Positions 32,516-44,765 are shown, counted from the stretch's first letter. The stretch is DNA of 64,000 bases from Dicyema japonicum (GCA_011109175.1 RDEW01000004.1:644030-708029); one strand, 5' to 3'. Notes: a model not told the origin generated them from the letters alone. Numbers and translations: made by a program.

Positions 32516-33472
32516 TTAATACCAACTAAATTGTTTAGTGTATTTATTTTTTTTAATTTTAAAATATCATTTTGTAGTTGACGGACTTTGGTGGAGAGGA
32601 GGTCTCTCATTATCTTTGCCTCATTAATATCCTAAATATTACACATAAAGTAGACATGGACAAGGGAGATGTTCTGAAACAACTTTTCCTGCGTGTTTTT
32701 ATCCATCAAATTAATAAATTTCTACTACCACCAAGACCTGATACCTGAGTCCTCAAATCTTCAATATTTTCATTGATTTGAGCGTATCTTCGGTCTATGC
32801 TGTCTCCAATTCCCTGTCTAAGCAGCTCGAGCTGGTTCAACCACCTCTAACGTAATGACACGTGCAAACCTGATTTTCTAACTCTGTTTCAGCAAGTTTG
32901 TCTTCCAGGTCTGATATGAGCTTCGACTGACTGATGAACTCCGACTTGGTGGGCACAATAATTTACCTTTTGCTGCAAAATTGTGCATAATTTTTCATTT
33001 TCGAATATTTCCCGCTCCATAACCTTGATCTCATCTTCCAGATCGTTCAGTTCCTTTGACTTTTCTTTGTCCAGCACGACTCCCTTTCCTCGCAGATCCT
33101 CAATCTCAGCATTCGCTTTGGCGATTCGTTCGCTTTCTCCATTCCACGTGACTATTAAAGTTTACCTCGAAGGTCTTCATCTCAGATATGGCCTTGTGGG
33201 CCTCGATGTAAGAGTTATACTCCAAACGTCCGATTTCACCGAAGAGCCGTTCGTTTTGAGATTTCCTTGATAAAAATAGTAACAACATTTTGTTTTCAAA
33301 GTCGGTGAGGTCATTCAAGCGTCTATCTTTGAGCCTCTTTTTTTCCTGAAATAATATTTTTAGGGTTTACCATTAAAGTTGGTAGGGTTAGCTGCTTGAA
33401 TTTTAGCTTCTCTTTTTGCTCAAAATATGCAAGTTTTTTGTCAAAATTTGTGATCGGTTTTTTGTCCCCCAT
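32467..33472 (-). CDS. Coiled-coil protein 2, multi-exon, unidentified
   Basis: Starts at ATG 33,472 (MGDKKPITNFDKKLAYFEQK). Exons are joined by short introns: 25 nt (33,346-33,370), one uncertain (about 33,144-33,165), 22 nt (32,945-32,966), 23 nt (near 32,850-32,872), 23 nt (near 32,723-32,745) and a probable 24-nt one (near 32,634-32,657). The ~265-residue product is almost entirely heptad-like: EKLKFKQLTLPTL, LSRKSQNERLFGEIGRLEY, ERIAKANAEIEDLRG, ELNDLEDEIKVMEREIFENE, KLISDLEDKLAETELENQ and VRQLQNDILKLKK. It has no membrane or catalytic motif. Ciliary coiled-coil proteins look like this, but I cannot name a family. The last ~15 codons run into a SINE. CACGTG lies inside two of the introns. 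Confidence 0.75.
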
Positions 33473-33779
33473 GTAGACATACTCCACCCTCACTACAGTC
33501 CCGATAGCGCTTACCGTTATTTTGGGCCAAATTAGATACTCCCGTCAAGTCCTTGTTTATCAATCCTAATAACTAACAAACTACAAAAACCATATCCCAT
33601 CTTTCTGAATTTCCGGGGACAATTGCATACCCCCACTCCAAACTTACTAAAAAAGTCAATTAGTTAATACCATTTATGGTAGGTCATTAAGTCAAATTGA
33701 TATGGGAACAATTACGTATTTTATTTTTTATTTTAAATTTAAATAAATAATAGGTTTTGAAATTTAAAATTATTTGTTT
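33473..33779. other. Upstream region of coiled-coil gene 2
   Basis: A GC-moderate stretch (33,480-33,660) then AT-rich DNA to 33,780. It probably includes the promoter of the minus-strand coiled-coil gene. No motif recognised. Confidence 0.35.
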
Positions 33780-34695
33780 GGTCACATGGAAAGAAGGGCC
33801 CGTGTATACATGGATGGGACCAAATCAGTTTCAAAACTACTACCCAATGGTGTCCCACAAGGTTCCCCTTAATCACCCGCCTTATTTAAGTTATGTCAGA
33901 TTTACCACAGCCCGATAATAAAGACGATTTCCTCCTATCACATGCTGATGACCTATTAGTCGGATCCTGTGATCTTTTGGCTAAATTATAACCGGCTTGA
34001 TATATCTACTGAAAAATCATCTTCGTCCTTACCCCAGACAAACGACTTGGACAAATGACCGTGGATTTTTTTATCAACCAGACAAAAATACCTTTAACGA
34101 AGAAACTGAAAATCTTGGGGATCACCTTCGACATACACATGTCCTTTACATCTCATCTCATCGGTATCTCCAGAAGCTGCTCAAGAAAGCTTGGGATAAT
34201 CAAAACTATTTTCGGTGGCATTAAAACCCCATTTTCAGCATTGAAATTATTATGCAAACAATTCATCGAGCCATCTGTCAGCTATGCCTGTACGTCATGG
34301 GGAATCAATCTGTCCTCGACGAACAAACAAAAAATCAACGACATTCAGTACATGACATCCACTACTATTAGTAATCTCAGGAAAATATAAAAACTAATTC
34401 CCTCATCACTTGAAGACCTTATCTATAAAATGGAAAGGGATTTTCTTCCCTGTGCATCCAGTGCAACTTCAAACAGTACACAGCCAGGACGTGTCTTATG
34501 AAAAAAGAATACATCACCCCTCTCCAATTTCTACTCCCCAAACCACCCCGCCCAAAGAGAAGTTGCATTGAATCCCAGATGTCGCACGAGCAGAAGATGA
34601 GAAATCTGATTGAGACCTTCGAGATTTATTTTTATTTATTCGAGATCACTCAATTAATTTTGTAATTAAATTAACTATTGGTGTTCTTGGGTTAA
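33780..34695 (+). mobile_element. Jockey/CR1-like LINE, 5'-truncated
   Basis: Plus strand: NGVPQGSP (motif B), a split region in which a YADD-like block reads HADDLL with the surrounding frame broken, then LGQMTVDFFINQTKIPLTKK, LKILGITFDIHMSFTSHL, LKLLCKQFIEPSVSYACTSW and a C-terminal tail with TARTCLMKKEYITPLQF. The 3' end has a TTAATAATAATAATC run. The ILGITFD...SYACTSWG pattern matches the relics at 3.9 and 50.6 kb. Several stops make it inactive. Confidence 0.7.
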
Positions 34696-34729
34696 TAATA
34701 ATAATCTTGTCGTGGGTTCTGATTAAAAA

Positions 34730-34865
34730 CCCGGGTGGCATAATGGTCAGTTCTGTCGCTAGTGTGGGCGTGATGCTTGGAGGAATACGTTTCACTTCTA
34801 CCGGGAGGACTGGATAGAACATGTTTCAGGTATATCCTGAGTTATTTAAAAAATTAAAAAAACGT
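34730..34865 (+). repeat. Possible second tRNA-like short repeat
   Basis: GGGTGGCATAATGGTCAG resembles a Pol III A box region. It is followed about 60 bp on by CTACCGGGAGGACTGGATAG, GTTTCAGGTATATCCTGAG and an A-rich end. The 3' half matches 9,065-9,140. No good B box is visible, so this is tentative. Confidence 0.35.
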
Positions 34866-35562
34866 CGTTGGTGATTGATATCTGGCATCGTTGGTTGCAG
34901 TCTATATACGTCAGAATGTCTGAGATTGATCTTCCTAGTCGAACGGTTATCGAGTGGGTGCAGTATCAAGAATTCAGTAATCCAAGACTGGACTAGATTA
35001 GACAACGATTACTGAAATTTATGGAAAGCAGGGTAAGCCAGTATTGAAAAATAAAAATCTCTTGTGTTTTCCTGAATGGAGGGATTATTTGACCATGGAA
35101 AATCCTTGAGAAGACTGCGAGAGGATTAATAGGTGGTGTGTTAAATTTGCGGCCCACAAAAAGTATTGATACAGTCGACGTCATTTGGGGGATATCTTAG
35201 TCATATTTTTGAATCAATGTTATAAACCTTCTTGAAAAATAGAAATTGACTAATCTTGAATTTTAGAACATAAGAATTCATGCAAATAAAATTTTAAATT
35301 ACACTACTTGTGTCGACTCACTTTGTCCGTCCAACATTGTCGAGAGCGCGGTTGACACACTGTATGCCGCGGAAAAACGATGAGGGCAAAGGAAAAGAAA
35401 TACGAAGCGCTATTCGCTTTCTAAAAGCTCCACTTAAATAGAAGTAGTCGACAAATGAATTTCAGAAAACAAGGTTTCAATGACTTTTTTGGGATCAAAT
35501 TCGGTCTTAATCTTCGAAAAGAAGTGTCTTATTCCTACCACGTGAACTATATATACTTATAT

Positions 35563-36825
35563 TAGTAGGGCAACATTTTTATTGACTTTAAAAAAATAAA
35601 AATTGCCTTAAAAAGTCAATTTAATTGATCTTAAAATTTTAAAAATTGACCTAAAAATTCTAGCTACAGCTTTATTTTCCAATGAAAACTACGCTTATGA
35701 AAATTTAGAGTAATTTTATTCATCGTTTATCGAGTTATTCACAATTAAGTAATATTTTACATTGTAAGCTTTAAAATTCCTATCCTTGGATAAGACTTTG
35801 TTAAGAATCGAAAATGATCGTTGATGAAAATGATCGTCCACGATGAGCCTGACATGCAATCAACAAAGAATAATCTAAAGGTAAAATGGAATTTATTATT
35901 TTTGTGATATCATTAGAATTCATCCTTTTGTTAATATAATTTTTTATTCCACATACGTCTTTTTAAAATCCATTTTTTCAAATAATTGTATGCTTTATTT
36001 ATAGTAGAATTGGTGGATTCTAAATTTTTATACAATCTATTAGGTAAGAGCTTTGCGGATTTGCCAACGTTCCAACTAGACAAATAACAAATTTGTTTCC
36101 CCCAACATCAGTTTCGTCCACAATCAAAAAAACATTAACAATTAATTATTCAAACTAACTTTCTTATTTGAAACTAAATTAATTATTTTGGATATCATTT
36201 GTTGAGCAAAATTTCTACTATATTGGGGCAGTAAACTCTGAAGGAAGCGGATGCCCAATACTTTCGAATAAGTTGATAATTGCTCGATTCTTCAATTTAT
36301 AGAGTGGAATGTTTGAGGATACAAGTGCTTCCGTCTGTTGCAAAATTTCTGAAAAAATCATTTGGAACAATATTCGTGAAGAGTGCTTCTGTGTTTCCCT
36401 GTGTTTGTTCACAAAAAATTGTTTCTTGCAAGTTACGGGTGACTCACATAATCCACATAAAAGCATTCCATTCAGTGTAATTGAAAACTCTGGGATATTT
36501 GTCACAAATATTTGTAGCTTTTTTAAAATCGGAAGGCTTATTTTTATGCTATTTTTATAATTTAGTTAAAGATTTGTTACAAAGACAGAAATGTCACACT
36601 GATTATTTTTAAATTTATTTTGATACTTAAAATTATGATATAATTATATTAGTTATTTTTTATTTAAAATTGACCTAATCAAAAAATTGACCTAATTGAC
36701 CTAAAAATCTTTTTTATAGAAACCTTTTTTTGACATTTTTTTTAAATTAATCATTATTTTTAGAGTAAAGTCTAACTCTAAATTGAAATTGACTTTATTG
36801 ACTTATGTTGCCCTACTAATTAGAC
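35563..36825 (-). mobile_element. hAT-like DNA transposon with terminal inverted repeats
   Basis: Perfect 16-bp ends: ATTAGTAGGGCAACAT at about 35,563 and its reverse complement at about 36,810-36,825, each followed inward by related TTATTGACTTTA/TAAGTCAATAAAGTC sequence. The interior (minus strand) encodes LCGLCESPVTCKKQFFVNKH..TQKHS, a BED-like C-X2-C...H-X4-H finger, then IPLYKLKNRAIINLFESIG, and later FLIVDETDVGGNKFVICLVG, the D-E-T block of hAT transposases. Stops and a missing C-terminal dimerisation region suggest it is defective. The sequence beyond the TIRs is partly duplicated (ATTAG on both sides), consistent with a mutated 8-bp target duplication. Confidence 0.65.
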
Positions 36826-36959
36826 ATTAACTAACTCTAAACCTTTTTTCGGTTTATACTGAGTTATCGAATAAATAAACAATTTTTCAAAAAAGACAGA
36901 GCTATCACTCTTCCTCAGTCCTACATTCCCTGGCCGCACAGCCATCAAGAGGTCGATTT

Positions 36960-37070
36960 GCCAACTCCTATTTTCAACGATTAGTTAATATAAATGTTCT
37001 TTACTCTAATAAAGGTCGTATCCTGCTCTATTACGGTTCTCGTGAAAGGGCTGTTATTATTTCATTAACA
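36960..37070 (+). mobile_element. 5'-truncated SINE, copy 6
   Basis: Only the 3' third of the SINE is present: ACGATTAGTTAATATAAATG, TTCTTTACTCTAATAAAGG, then CTATTACGGTTCTCGTGAAAGGGCTG followed by TTATTATT. The head and body are missing. 5' truncation is expected when a LINE reverse transcriptase primes on the 3' tail. Confidence 0.6.
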
Positions 37071-39380
37071 CTAGGAAACTGCCGCTAGTCAAAGAACATC
37101 CCACTAAAACAGAGCGTTCACAGGAATCTACCACTTCCGCGTCTGGCTCTGTTAGACGCTATCATCATTTAGTATGTTATAGGGTTAGAGATTGGTTTGA
37201 TAGTCAAACATAAATTTTTAAGGTGATATGAAGTCGTTTCATTTCCTTGTCATTCCTTCGTTGATTATATAAGTAATATTTTAGGGACTGTTTTCTTGTG
37301 CTTCAATAGTTCCACTGCTTTATCAAGCAAATGTGAAGTTTGGTTGATAATTTAGTAGTGATCATGCTGGAATGTAGAGTTTGAAGCTTAATACAATTAT
37401 AAACAGGGAGTTTTTGTCAATTTCTTCCCAAATCAGATTAGAATTAAAACAGCATACATTCACTTTTTTGTGTGAGGTCATACCCCTTGTTTAGTTCCGT
37501 TAATATACATTCTTTCCCTCTTCGCATGTGTTATGTCATTAGAGATAGTAATGAAAGGTTTGGTTTGATAAACCCTCGTTGTACTTATTATTGTCCAAGG
37601 ATCATCGGGTTAAAAGAATAAAGTTCTTAACTAAGTGATCCCAGACCGACAACTTGGGACCTTGGTCGGCCGGGAACCCTCGTTGTATTTGTGGTAGCTA
37701 TTATTTAAAAGTAATTTATGAGACAAAAATATTATCAATAATAAGCCAAATAAATTTTAATAAAAATTAAGTGATTTTTCCCTTTCAACTTATTCTCCTC
37801 CTCTTTGCCCCGGATGCATTTGTTTTGACAGGCACCACCGAGTGACGTCCTCATTTTCCACTATCAGCTTGGGCTCAAAGTGTTTATTAAGATTCGCGGG
37901 CTGTGCTTGGCCTTGGCACGATGATGCTGCTTCATTGATTCCCCATAGGCTGTGAGTTTTCTGAGAATCGTCCAAGAAAGTCATTCCATATTAGTACTCT
38001 GACGGTTGATTGAATATATGCTCTAGTTGGCTCCTCAACTTTCAAAAAATGTGATGATTTTAGAATTTGCTCACAATCCCATCACATGTTAGGTAACTTT
38101 TCAACCTCAACTTGTTCAAACGCCTTTTGAGAAATGATTCCCACTTTGATAAGCGTAATTAAATTCCTCCTTTTGTCTCGTAGAAAGATTTGTTGTTTTG
38201 TACTTTCGTGTCTGTTCTTATTGCTGTATCCACTCGAATCTCGACTGATTCATTCATAACTACTGATTGCGCTGAATGTGCTTTCAGTTTCATGAATTTT
38301 TTATTCCGTATTGTCGGCATAGCTGCAATTGTAAGCATCTGACAACTTCCTTATGACGTCGGAGTTAGTCACTATTCAGCAATCGATCACATCTTGTAAT
38401 AAGCCACATTAACATCAGCTTGTGTAATACGAGGATGATGATTTACTCTTTCACTTTCATTTGCTAACTGTTTAAGAACTCCCAAGTCTAATACATAATG
38501 GGTAATACTTTAATCTTTTCTCTATTGCTTTATATGTATTTGGCTCAACTTGTCTCCATCCTCTCTCATTTAGTTTCTTCATTACTGCCTCTCCGTTATT
38601 TAAAGTAATACAATTATTACTACAACACTGACATTATTATCATCACTTTACATTCCTCACTACAAACAAAACCATCATTTAAATTATTAATATTTTATTA
38701 ATTTATTTTATAAATTTAAAATAAAACAACAGTAATGCATCTTTCGTGATAGAAAACTGGATCAAAGGCGATCTAAATTCTACACCTACCCCCTTGGAAG
38801 ACCTAATAATAAAAAAAGGAGGTCAAACTCAACGATACCAGAGGATCACTCGTCCACTGCGTGCTTGTGTTGGATCGAGGGAAGACCACCGGGCCAAGCT
38901 GAGAGCCCTATTGGAATTCGCCGGGATCACATTATTTCTTGTTTTTGTCTTTAAATGTGGTCTTTGGAAATGTTTTCTATTTCAAGCTGGGTTCAATGCA
39001 TATATTCTGGATTTTTGGTACCAATGGAATCTTTAATGAAGAGAGATATTTATGCGAGTAGTTCATGAGTCGAAGTATGTTTGCAGTTAGAAATATTCTG
39101 GGAGACTCTGTGAAAGAAACTGCGCGATTTCATTCCAAGAGTGGCTTATGACGACTTGAATAACATTTTATAAAATGTTGAATTACACTGAAGTCAAATA
39201 TTAAAAAATTGAGAATCAGACAATTTATCATTTGTTAGAATAATATAAAAAATATTTTATGTAAAGTTATCACTTGGGTTAAATTCTTTCCGGTATTGCA
39301 TTACACAGCCAGTCGTGTTAAAAGTGTTTAAAATTTTTGAAAAAATTTACATTTTTTTCAATTTAACGTGGCATTTGCTT
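37071..39380. other. Gene-poor interval with weak minus-strand peptides
   Basis: A minus-strand peptide LNERGWRQVEPNTYKAIEKR (near 38.5 kb) and others nearby (RDKRRNLITLIKVGIISQKA) look protein-like but are separated by stops, and I could not assign a family or a splice pattern. 38,620-38,740 is AT-rich. An open frame at 38,746-39,036 (+) has no homology. Confidence 0.3.
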
Positions 39381-40080
39381 AATAGATAAAACTACTGCAC
39401 GTCTGAAGATCAGCAAACAATTATACATTGGAACATTTAGAAAATATTGATATTAAAATTAATCATCAAACTCCCAAATACAACAATGGGACTGCAAAGG
39501 GAGATGTAATATTCTCATGGAAGGCCAAATCCAATACTTTTGTTGTTAATAAATTTCATTGCTGGGGACTAAATTCAACAAACTGCAGTCGATATTGAAA
39601 TTGATAAAAATTGGAATATTGAAGATACATCTAATTTTGTTGTTTCAAGGTTTTCATTGTACTCAGTATCAAACCGAGTTTTTGACGATGAAAAGAAAAA
39701 AGCATAAATATTACCGTAAAATTCCAAAATAATACATATCTGACCAACACAATTAATATTCTACATGCAAATGATCGATGTTTACAAATCATACCTGTGG
39801 ATATTATTTAATGTTTGATTCCGAGGAAAACTCCAAGTCAAATATAGAATACACGATTTGAATATTATTGACTGTCCTTCAAAGAATAACACTGATAATT
39901 TATTCAAAATAGATTCAGAAACAGGAATAGTTTATACAAATAATTTGATGGTCATCAGATACCAACGGATATATTTTATTAATAATATTAACTCCACATG
40001 CAACAAGAAAGAAGCCAATAGTTTTGACAATTAAGTGTTACATGGTTGTAGTCACAAATATACAAGTCCTTCAGGAGCCA
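39380..40080 (+). pseudogene. Possible cadherin-repeat remnant
   Basis: Among broken plus-strand frames are INITVKFQNNTYLTNT and NNTDNLFKIDSETGIVYTNN. The second resembles the cadherin repeat signature (F.ID..TG.I.T). No complete repeat, calcium-binding DxNDN motif or membrane segment can be assembled, even allowing ~22-nt introns. It may be a decayed cadherin or chance similarity. Confidence 0.3.
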
Positions 40081-43000
40081 CATTTGACTGAACCCTGTGG
40101 AAGAGAAAAAATGATCTCTTTCGATCCTGAGGTCCCAAGTGCTTCTTGAGAAGGGTGGAATCATGACAAAACGCTAATGAAGTGAAGGAACTGAAAATAG
40201 GACAAGAAGTTTACGATCAAAGTGAATTAGAGAAATTATCATATGAATGGCAAACTCACAAGCTCTTCTTTCATAAAGTATATTTGTCAAAGTTCCTCCA
40301 ATTTTTGTACCTGATAAAATTCGACGCTTAGATTCCGTCATTTCTACAATCCAAACGAGAAATGGGGTCCAAGAAGATTTAGTTATCTAGAGGAGATCAC
40401 TTAAGAGACATAAGAATCTGTCAAAAAGCTGAAAATCACTCCAATTTATAAATTCGTTTGAAGAATATAATTTCTATTTTTATAAGGTAATTCAAATCTA
40501 TGTACTTTCTATGACAAATTTGTAGAATAACGCTTGAACCATTAGAATAACCCATGAACTTGATTTTTGAGAAAAGCAATTTATTAAGTTAAGGAGCAAT
40601 AAATCCAGGGTCATACAGTAGCCCTGACTGCTAGCTATTTCCTCTCAGGATTACGAACGAGATTTGCTCAAATAGCCATCAAGTTTTAAATAATATAAAT
40701 AATTATTTTTTAAATCGTCTTTTGACGGTGAGCAATGGAAACCTTCGAACACACTGCGCCTTGACCCTATAACTCCAGTGAATTTTTTGATGTAAGTGTA
40801 TTTGAGGGAGGAATCCCCGAAATTCTGAGGAAGGCCAAGACTAACCCCTTCGGCTGTTCTCAACGTCGACCTACCAAAAATCAATAATGAACTCCTTACA
40901 CAAGAAGGTAAACAGCTAATTAAGTGTATTTCGAATTAATTAGTTAAAAGACCAGTATTCTCAAACACATTCCATTCAGAATCACAGTTGCAGGAATCAC
41001 TTCACTGAATTTTCTAGTGAAGTGGAAAGAGTTTTTGATGCCTCCACGACTGGAAAAACATAGAATCATATTAACTATCATCATATACATCATATTAACT
41101 ATTATGTCAGATGATCCCCATGTTTTTAGAATTTCATTGGAGACTCGAACTCTGATCTTATTTTCATCCTACACTTTAATTGTTGAGAAATACGGGTTAG
41201 TGATTTCTCCTGAGTTTGCCAACTCGTTTAGGCTCATGAAAAAAATAGAAGGGTTTTTCTCAATTATAAAGGTATGTAGACATTTTTCTCGATAGAGGTA
41301 CATAACCAATTTAACCACGTGGCTAATAACATCCTGAATTCATAGAGGTTTAGAACTTACTAACGAGTAGTGCCGGCTGCTATCAAGCGTTCAGTGAGAG
41401 TATTGGTATTGGACGTCTATTGAAATCGGTGGATCAAGTAACTTCTCTATGAATTGAAGAAGGCTAAGAGCAGAGAGGAATTCTTTCGACCAGTAGGTAT
41501 CTATTGTTGTTCCCTCGCGATGTGGGAAAAGAACTCACTGCAATATGAGACGCAAGAGACAGCACTAACAACTAAAACATCTGCTACAGATTTTCTTGTT
41601 CCCAGAATTTCCAAATCAGCAGGTACTACAGATAATTGTACATGAACATCTGAAAAAATTCAGCGGTTTCAGAAATCGTTAATGATTCAATCGATTATGC
41701 CCAACAACAATGAAACATATTAAAAAGCATTGTCAACCTTCATAGAAAATCAATGAACCATAAAAATTTTGCAGTAACTGACAAAACAAAAATCATAATA
41801 AGCGATATGTGTTTATTATAATAAAAACTATCACCATTTTAATAAACAAATAAAATTATTCCAAAAACCAGGGTAAAACCAAAATGACAACTCATTGATC
41901 CTCGATCTCAGAACTTGCCTCCAGGTAACGAAATTGTTTCCGGTGGAAAGAATTGCTAGTTTTTTTTCAATGCTGGTCAGGCACTAAACGTCTCCTTCGT
42001 AAGGTGGGAACATGGCGACACGTGGCTTTATGTTTTCCAATGACATGCGTATTAAAAGTGATTCAATAATAAAATATTGAGTGAACCTACTTTTGCCCTT
42101 AGTCTTATGGCTAATTTTTATTTTTTAAAATTTAATATTAGTTTATTTTTAAAAATTATTTTATTTTATGGCAAACCTATTATCATAATAAAGATTTTTG
42201 CTGCCACATTGTAACACATTCTAGTGGTCTCAATTTCTTCCCGTATTGTTTTTTATTGTCTGCAGATGTTTTTCATATATTAATTTATTTTCAAATGTAT
42301 TTAAGTCAGCCTATAGTGTGGTGAGCTGTTGTCAAGATGTTGGAAATATTTTGGTGACCACAAATAAGATTTTTCTTTTCTGCACTATTGACTGATTTGA
42401 TTTATTTCCTTATTGGAAGAGAAAACTATTTCTTGAGGCATTTACTCACTGTAGATAAAGCCTGTTGATACATCCGGCTGAATATTGAATATTTTTATTT
42501 TGCACTTGTATTTTCTAGTACCTTGTTGGAATCCTTGTTTGATGGAGATACGGAGTAACGACCAATTTACAATTTTTCATAGCGTACATGTTATGGAAAT
42601 AGTATATATGAAGAGGCCCTCACTTCTGTTTTCCAGCCTTCAGTATTGGTTTAATATGCGAGTTGCAAATGCATAATCAAAATGATGGACAACTATTTTT
42701 TCCATTTCACTATCTTCCAATCATTGAGATAATCAGTTTTTCTCGAGCCTTTTTCTTAGCTTGATTTTTGCGAATGACATGAACGACGTCTTTGATATTC
42801 CGACAATCTCTTATCCACCTATATATTAATTATTGACAAACGTCCTCAATTCTTGTAATCGATTTTTTCGCCATTTCCTCTATCCAATCCTGGGACCCCT
42901 ACTCTTGTGGACCTTCACGTCCAGGTGGTTCTCTCTGGAATTACTACCATGTTTACTATATTTTAACCTAACCAGCCTCGAAGTCTCCTCAAGATACCTA

Positions 43001-43477
43001 GGATATATAACACAAACAACCTTTTTGAATCATTTATTGTCGAGTTATGCTACGATTCAGTCGATATTGAATCTTATATTTGAATTTATCCTCAAGATAT
43101 GGAGATAGGATGTTCAGATGATAATTTATCCAGTTGTCCATTCATGATTCAATGCCAGTATTTTGGGGTATTTGAAAAGAGTCTAATTCATCGACAAATA
43201 TCCAAATTATCGCATTTTTCTGAATTATTGGTTTCCTCGTCTACTGTTTCAGATTATCCACAATATCCCATGGAGTTTACACAAGGTTATAAAGGTCTCT
43301 GTGTACTGGAAATCCGGCTCTATAATGTCGACAATCAGAATCCAAATTAATTATATAATAATCATAAATATTTGATAATTTTCGTTACGTAATAAATACC
43401 CCTTTATAATTTGAGTCAAAGTTTATTGAACTAAAGTAGCATATTTAAGTAAATAAATATAATTTTAAATAAACATG
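40081..43477. other. Long gene-poor interval
   Basis: Contains a very decayed RTE-like C-terminal trace near 40,720-40,900 (+), repeats related to 28.4 kb near 41.4 and 41.95 kb, and several open frames of 60-92 codons (e.g. 41,017, 42,833, 43,099 on plus) with no recognised homology. The frame at 43,099-43,350 (MEIGCSDDNLSSCPFMIQCQ) is the most protein-like but stands alone. AT-rich block at 42,110-42,200. Confidence 0.3.
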
Positions 43478-43575
43478 AGATTGGAATAGCCATACTCCGA
43501 GGGAACTCGTTCGCAATCCACGCAGTAGGCTTCCTCAACTGACATTTGTTTAATTGTTAAAAAAAATTTTTGTTT
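43478..43575 (+). mobile_element. 3'-terminal fragment of the YLDD-type LINE
   Basis: About 90 bp are nearly identical, in inverted orientation, to 46,490-46,580. In the retroelement frame this encodes IGIAILRGNSFAIHA then GFLN and a stop, the last codons of the element at 46.5-48.9 kb. Of the three differences seen, one is silent in this frame, as expected if it is the coding frame. It is a separate truncated insertion. Confidence 0.55.
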
Positions 43576-43689
43576 AAAAAAAATAAAATAAACATTAAAT
43601 TTTAATAAAAAAATATTGAAACGTATTGTCATTAAATGACGAGGAGGATAGCTCAAGCGAAACCCTTTAATGGCTACGCTAAGGAGCTA

Positions 43690-44765
43690 TTAAACTACGT
43701 GTCCATTCAAAATGGCCTCCAATTAATTTTTTTTTCAATAAACATCACGAGATTTTAGCGAAACGACATCTTTAGGTAAAAAAGTCATCTTTTTTAAATC
43801 TTATAAAAATTGATTTTGCCAAGGTCCTCGACATCTTTAGGTAAAAAAGTCATCTTTTTAAATCTTATAAAAATTGATTTTGCCAAGGTCCTCGACATCT
43901 TTAGGTAAAAAAGTCATCTTTTTTAAATCTTATAAAAATTGATTTTGCCAAGGTCCTCGACATCTTTAGGTAAAAAAGTCATCTTTTTTAAATCTTATAA
44001 AAATTGATTTTGCCAAGGTCCTCGACATCTTTAGGTAAAAAGTCATCTTTTTTAAATCTAATAAAAAATTGATTTTGCCAAGGTCCTCGACATCTTTAGG
44101 TAAAAAAGTCATCTTTTTTAAATCTTATAAAAATTGATTTTAACGGGTCCTATGGGTAAGTGGAACATTTTACCAATGTCCATATCTCAATTGGAGGCTG
44201 GCACAACGTTTTTAGAAGTACATTTGGACACTAAACTAGATTCCAAGAAATTTTGTGAAGAAATTGATAAAGAAGAAAGCATAATGATAAAATTCTTAAG
44301 ATTACGAAATGGAGAAAAATTCTTAGAAGAACTAAATATATCGCTTTATCTGAGAATACATTAAGATTTGTTTAAGAACAAATGTTACTTAACTTGGATC
44401 CGATAGAATATATATTCAATTTAGTTGAATATACATTCTATTACATTTATACTTATTTTCTATTTTGCCTTTTGAAAATAAATCTTTCATTTTAAATTTA
44501 AATATAAATATTAAAAAAATAAATGTTTACCTAAAGATGTCGAGGACCATTGTAAATTGTTCCACTTACCCATAGGACCTGTTAAAATCAATTTTTATAA
44601 GATTTAAAAAAGATGACTCTTTTACCTAAAGATGTCGAGGACCTTGGTAAAATATCTCGTGATGTCTATTGATGAACTTATCCAAAACCTGAGAAATTTA
44701 ATTGGAGCCCATTTTGAAGGAGGCCATTTTGAATGGGAACCATTAAACTATTGTCACCAAAATGA
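43690..44765. mobile_element. Foldback element with long inverted arms
   Basis: The left arm (about 43,697-44,180) and right arm (about 44,530-44,760) are inverted copies: ATTAAACTA...CCATTCAAAATGGCC..., a segment with ATCACGAGAT, the CGACATCTTTAGGTAAA block, TAAATCTTATAAAAATTGATTTT and GGTCCTATGGGTAAGTGGAAC. The arms enclose ~350 bp. An open frame at 44,134-44,364 (+; TGPMGKWNILPMSISQLEAG..., acidic, 70 codons) starts in the left arm and has no recognised homology. There is no transposase. It resembles a non-autonomous foldback DNA transposon. Confidence 0.7.
43765..44150. repeat. Tandem array, 65-bp unit, six copies
   Basis: Unit starts GACATCTTTAGGTAAAAAAG, continues TCATCTTTTTTAAATCTTAT and AAAAATTGATTTTGCC, and ends AAGGTCCTC. 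Copies begin at 43,765, 43,830, 43,894, 43,959, 44,024 and 44,089, so spacing is 64-65 bp with near identity. The right arm of the foldback element has one unit and part of another, so expansion occurred in the left arm only. Confidence 0.9.

Noticed and set aside
44134-44364. Central ORF of the foldback element as a transposase
   Set aside because: It is 70 codons long, acidic, with no DDE, zinc-finger or tyrosine-recombinase motif; reported only as an orphan frame.
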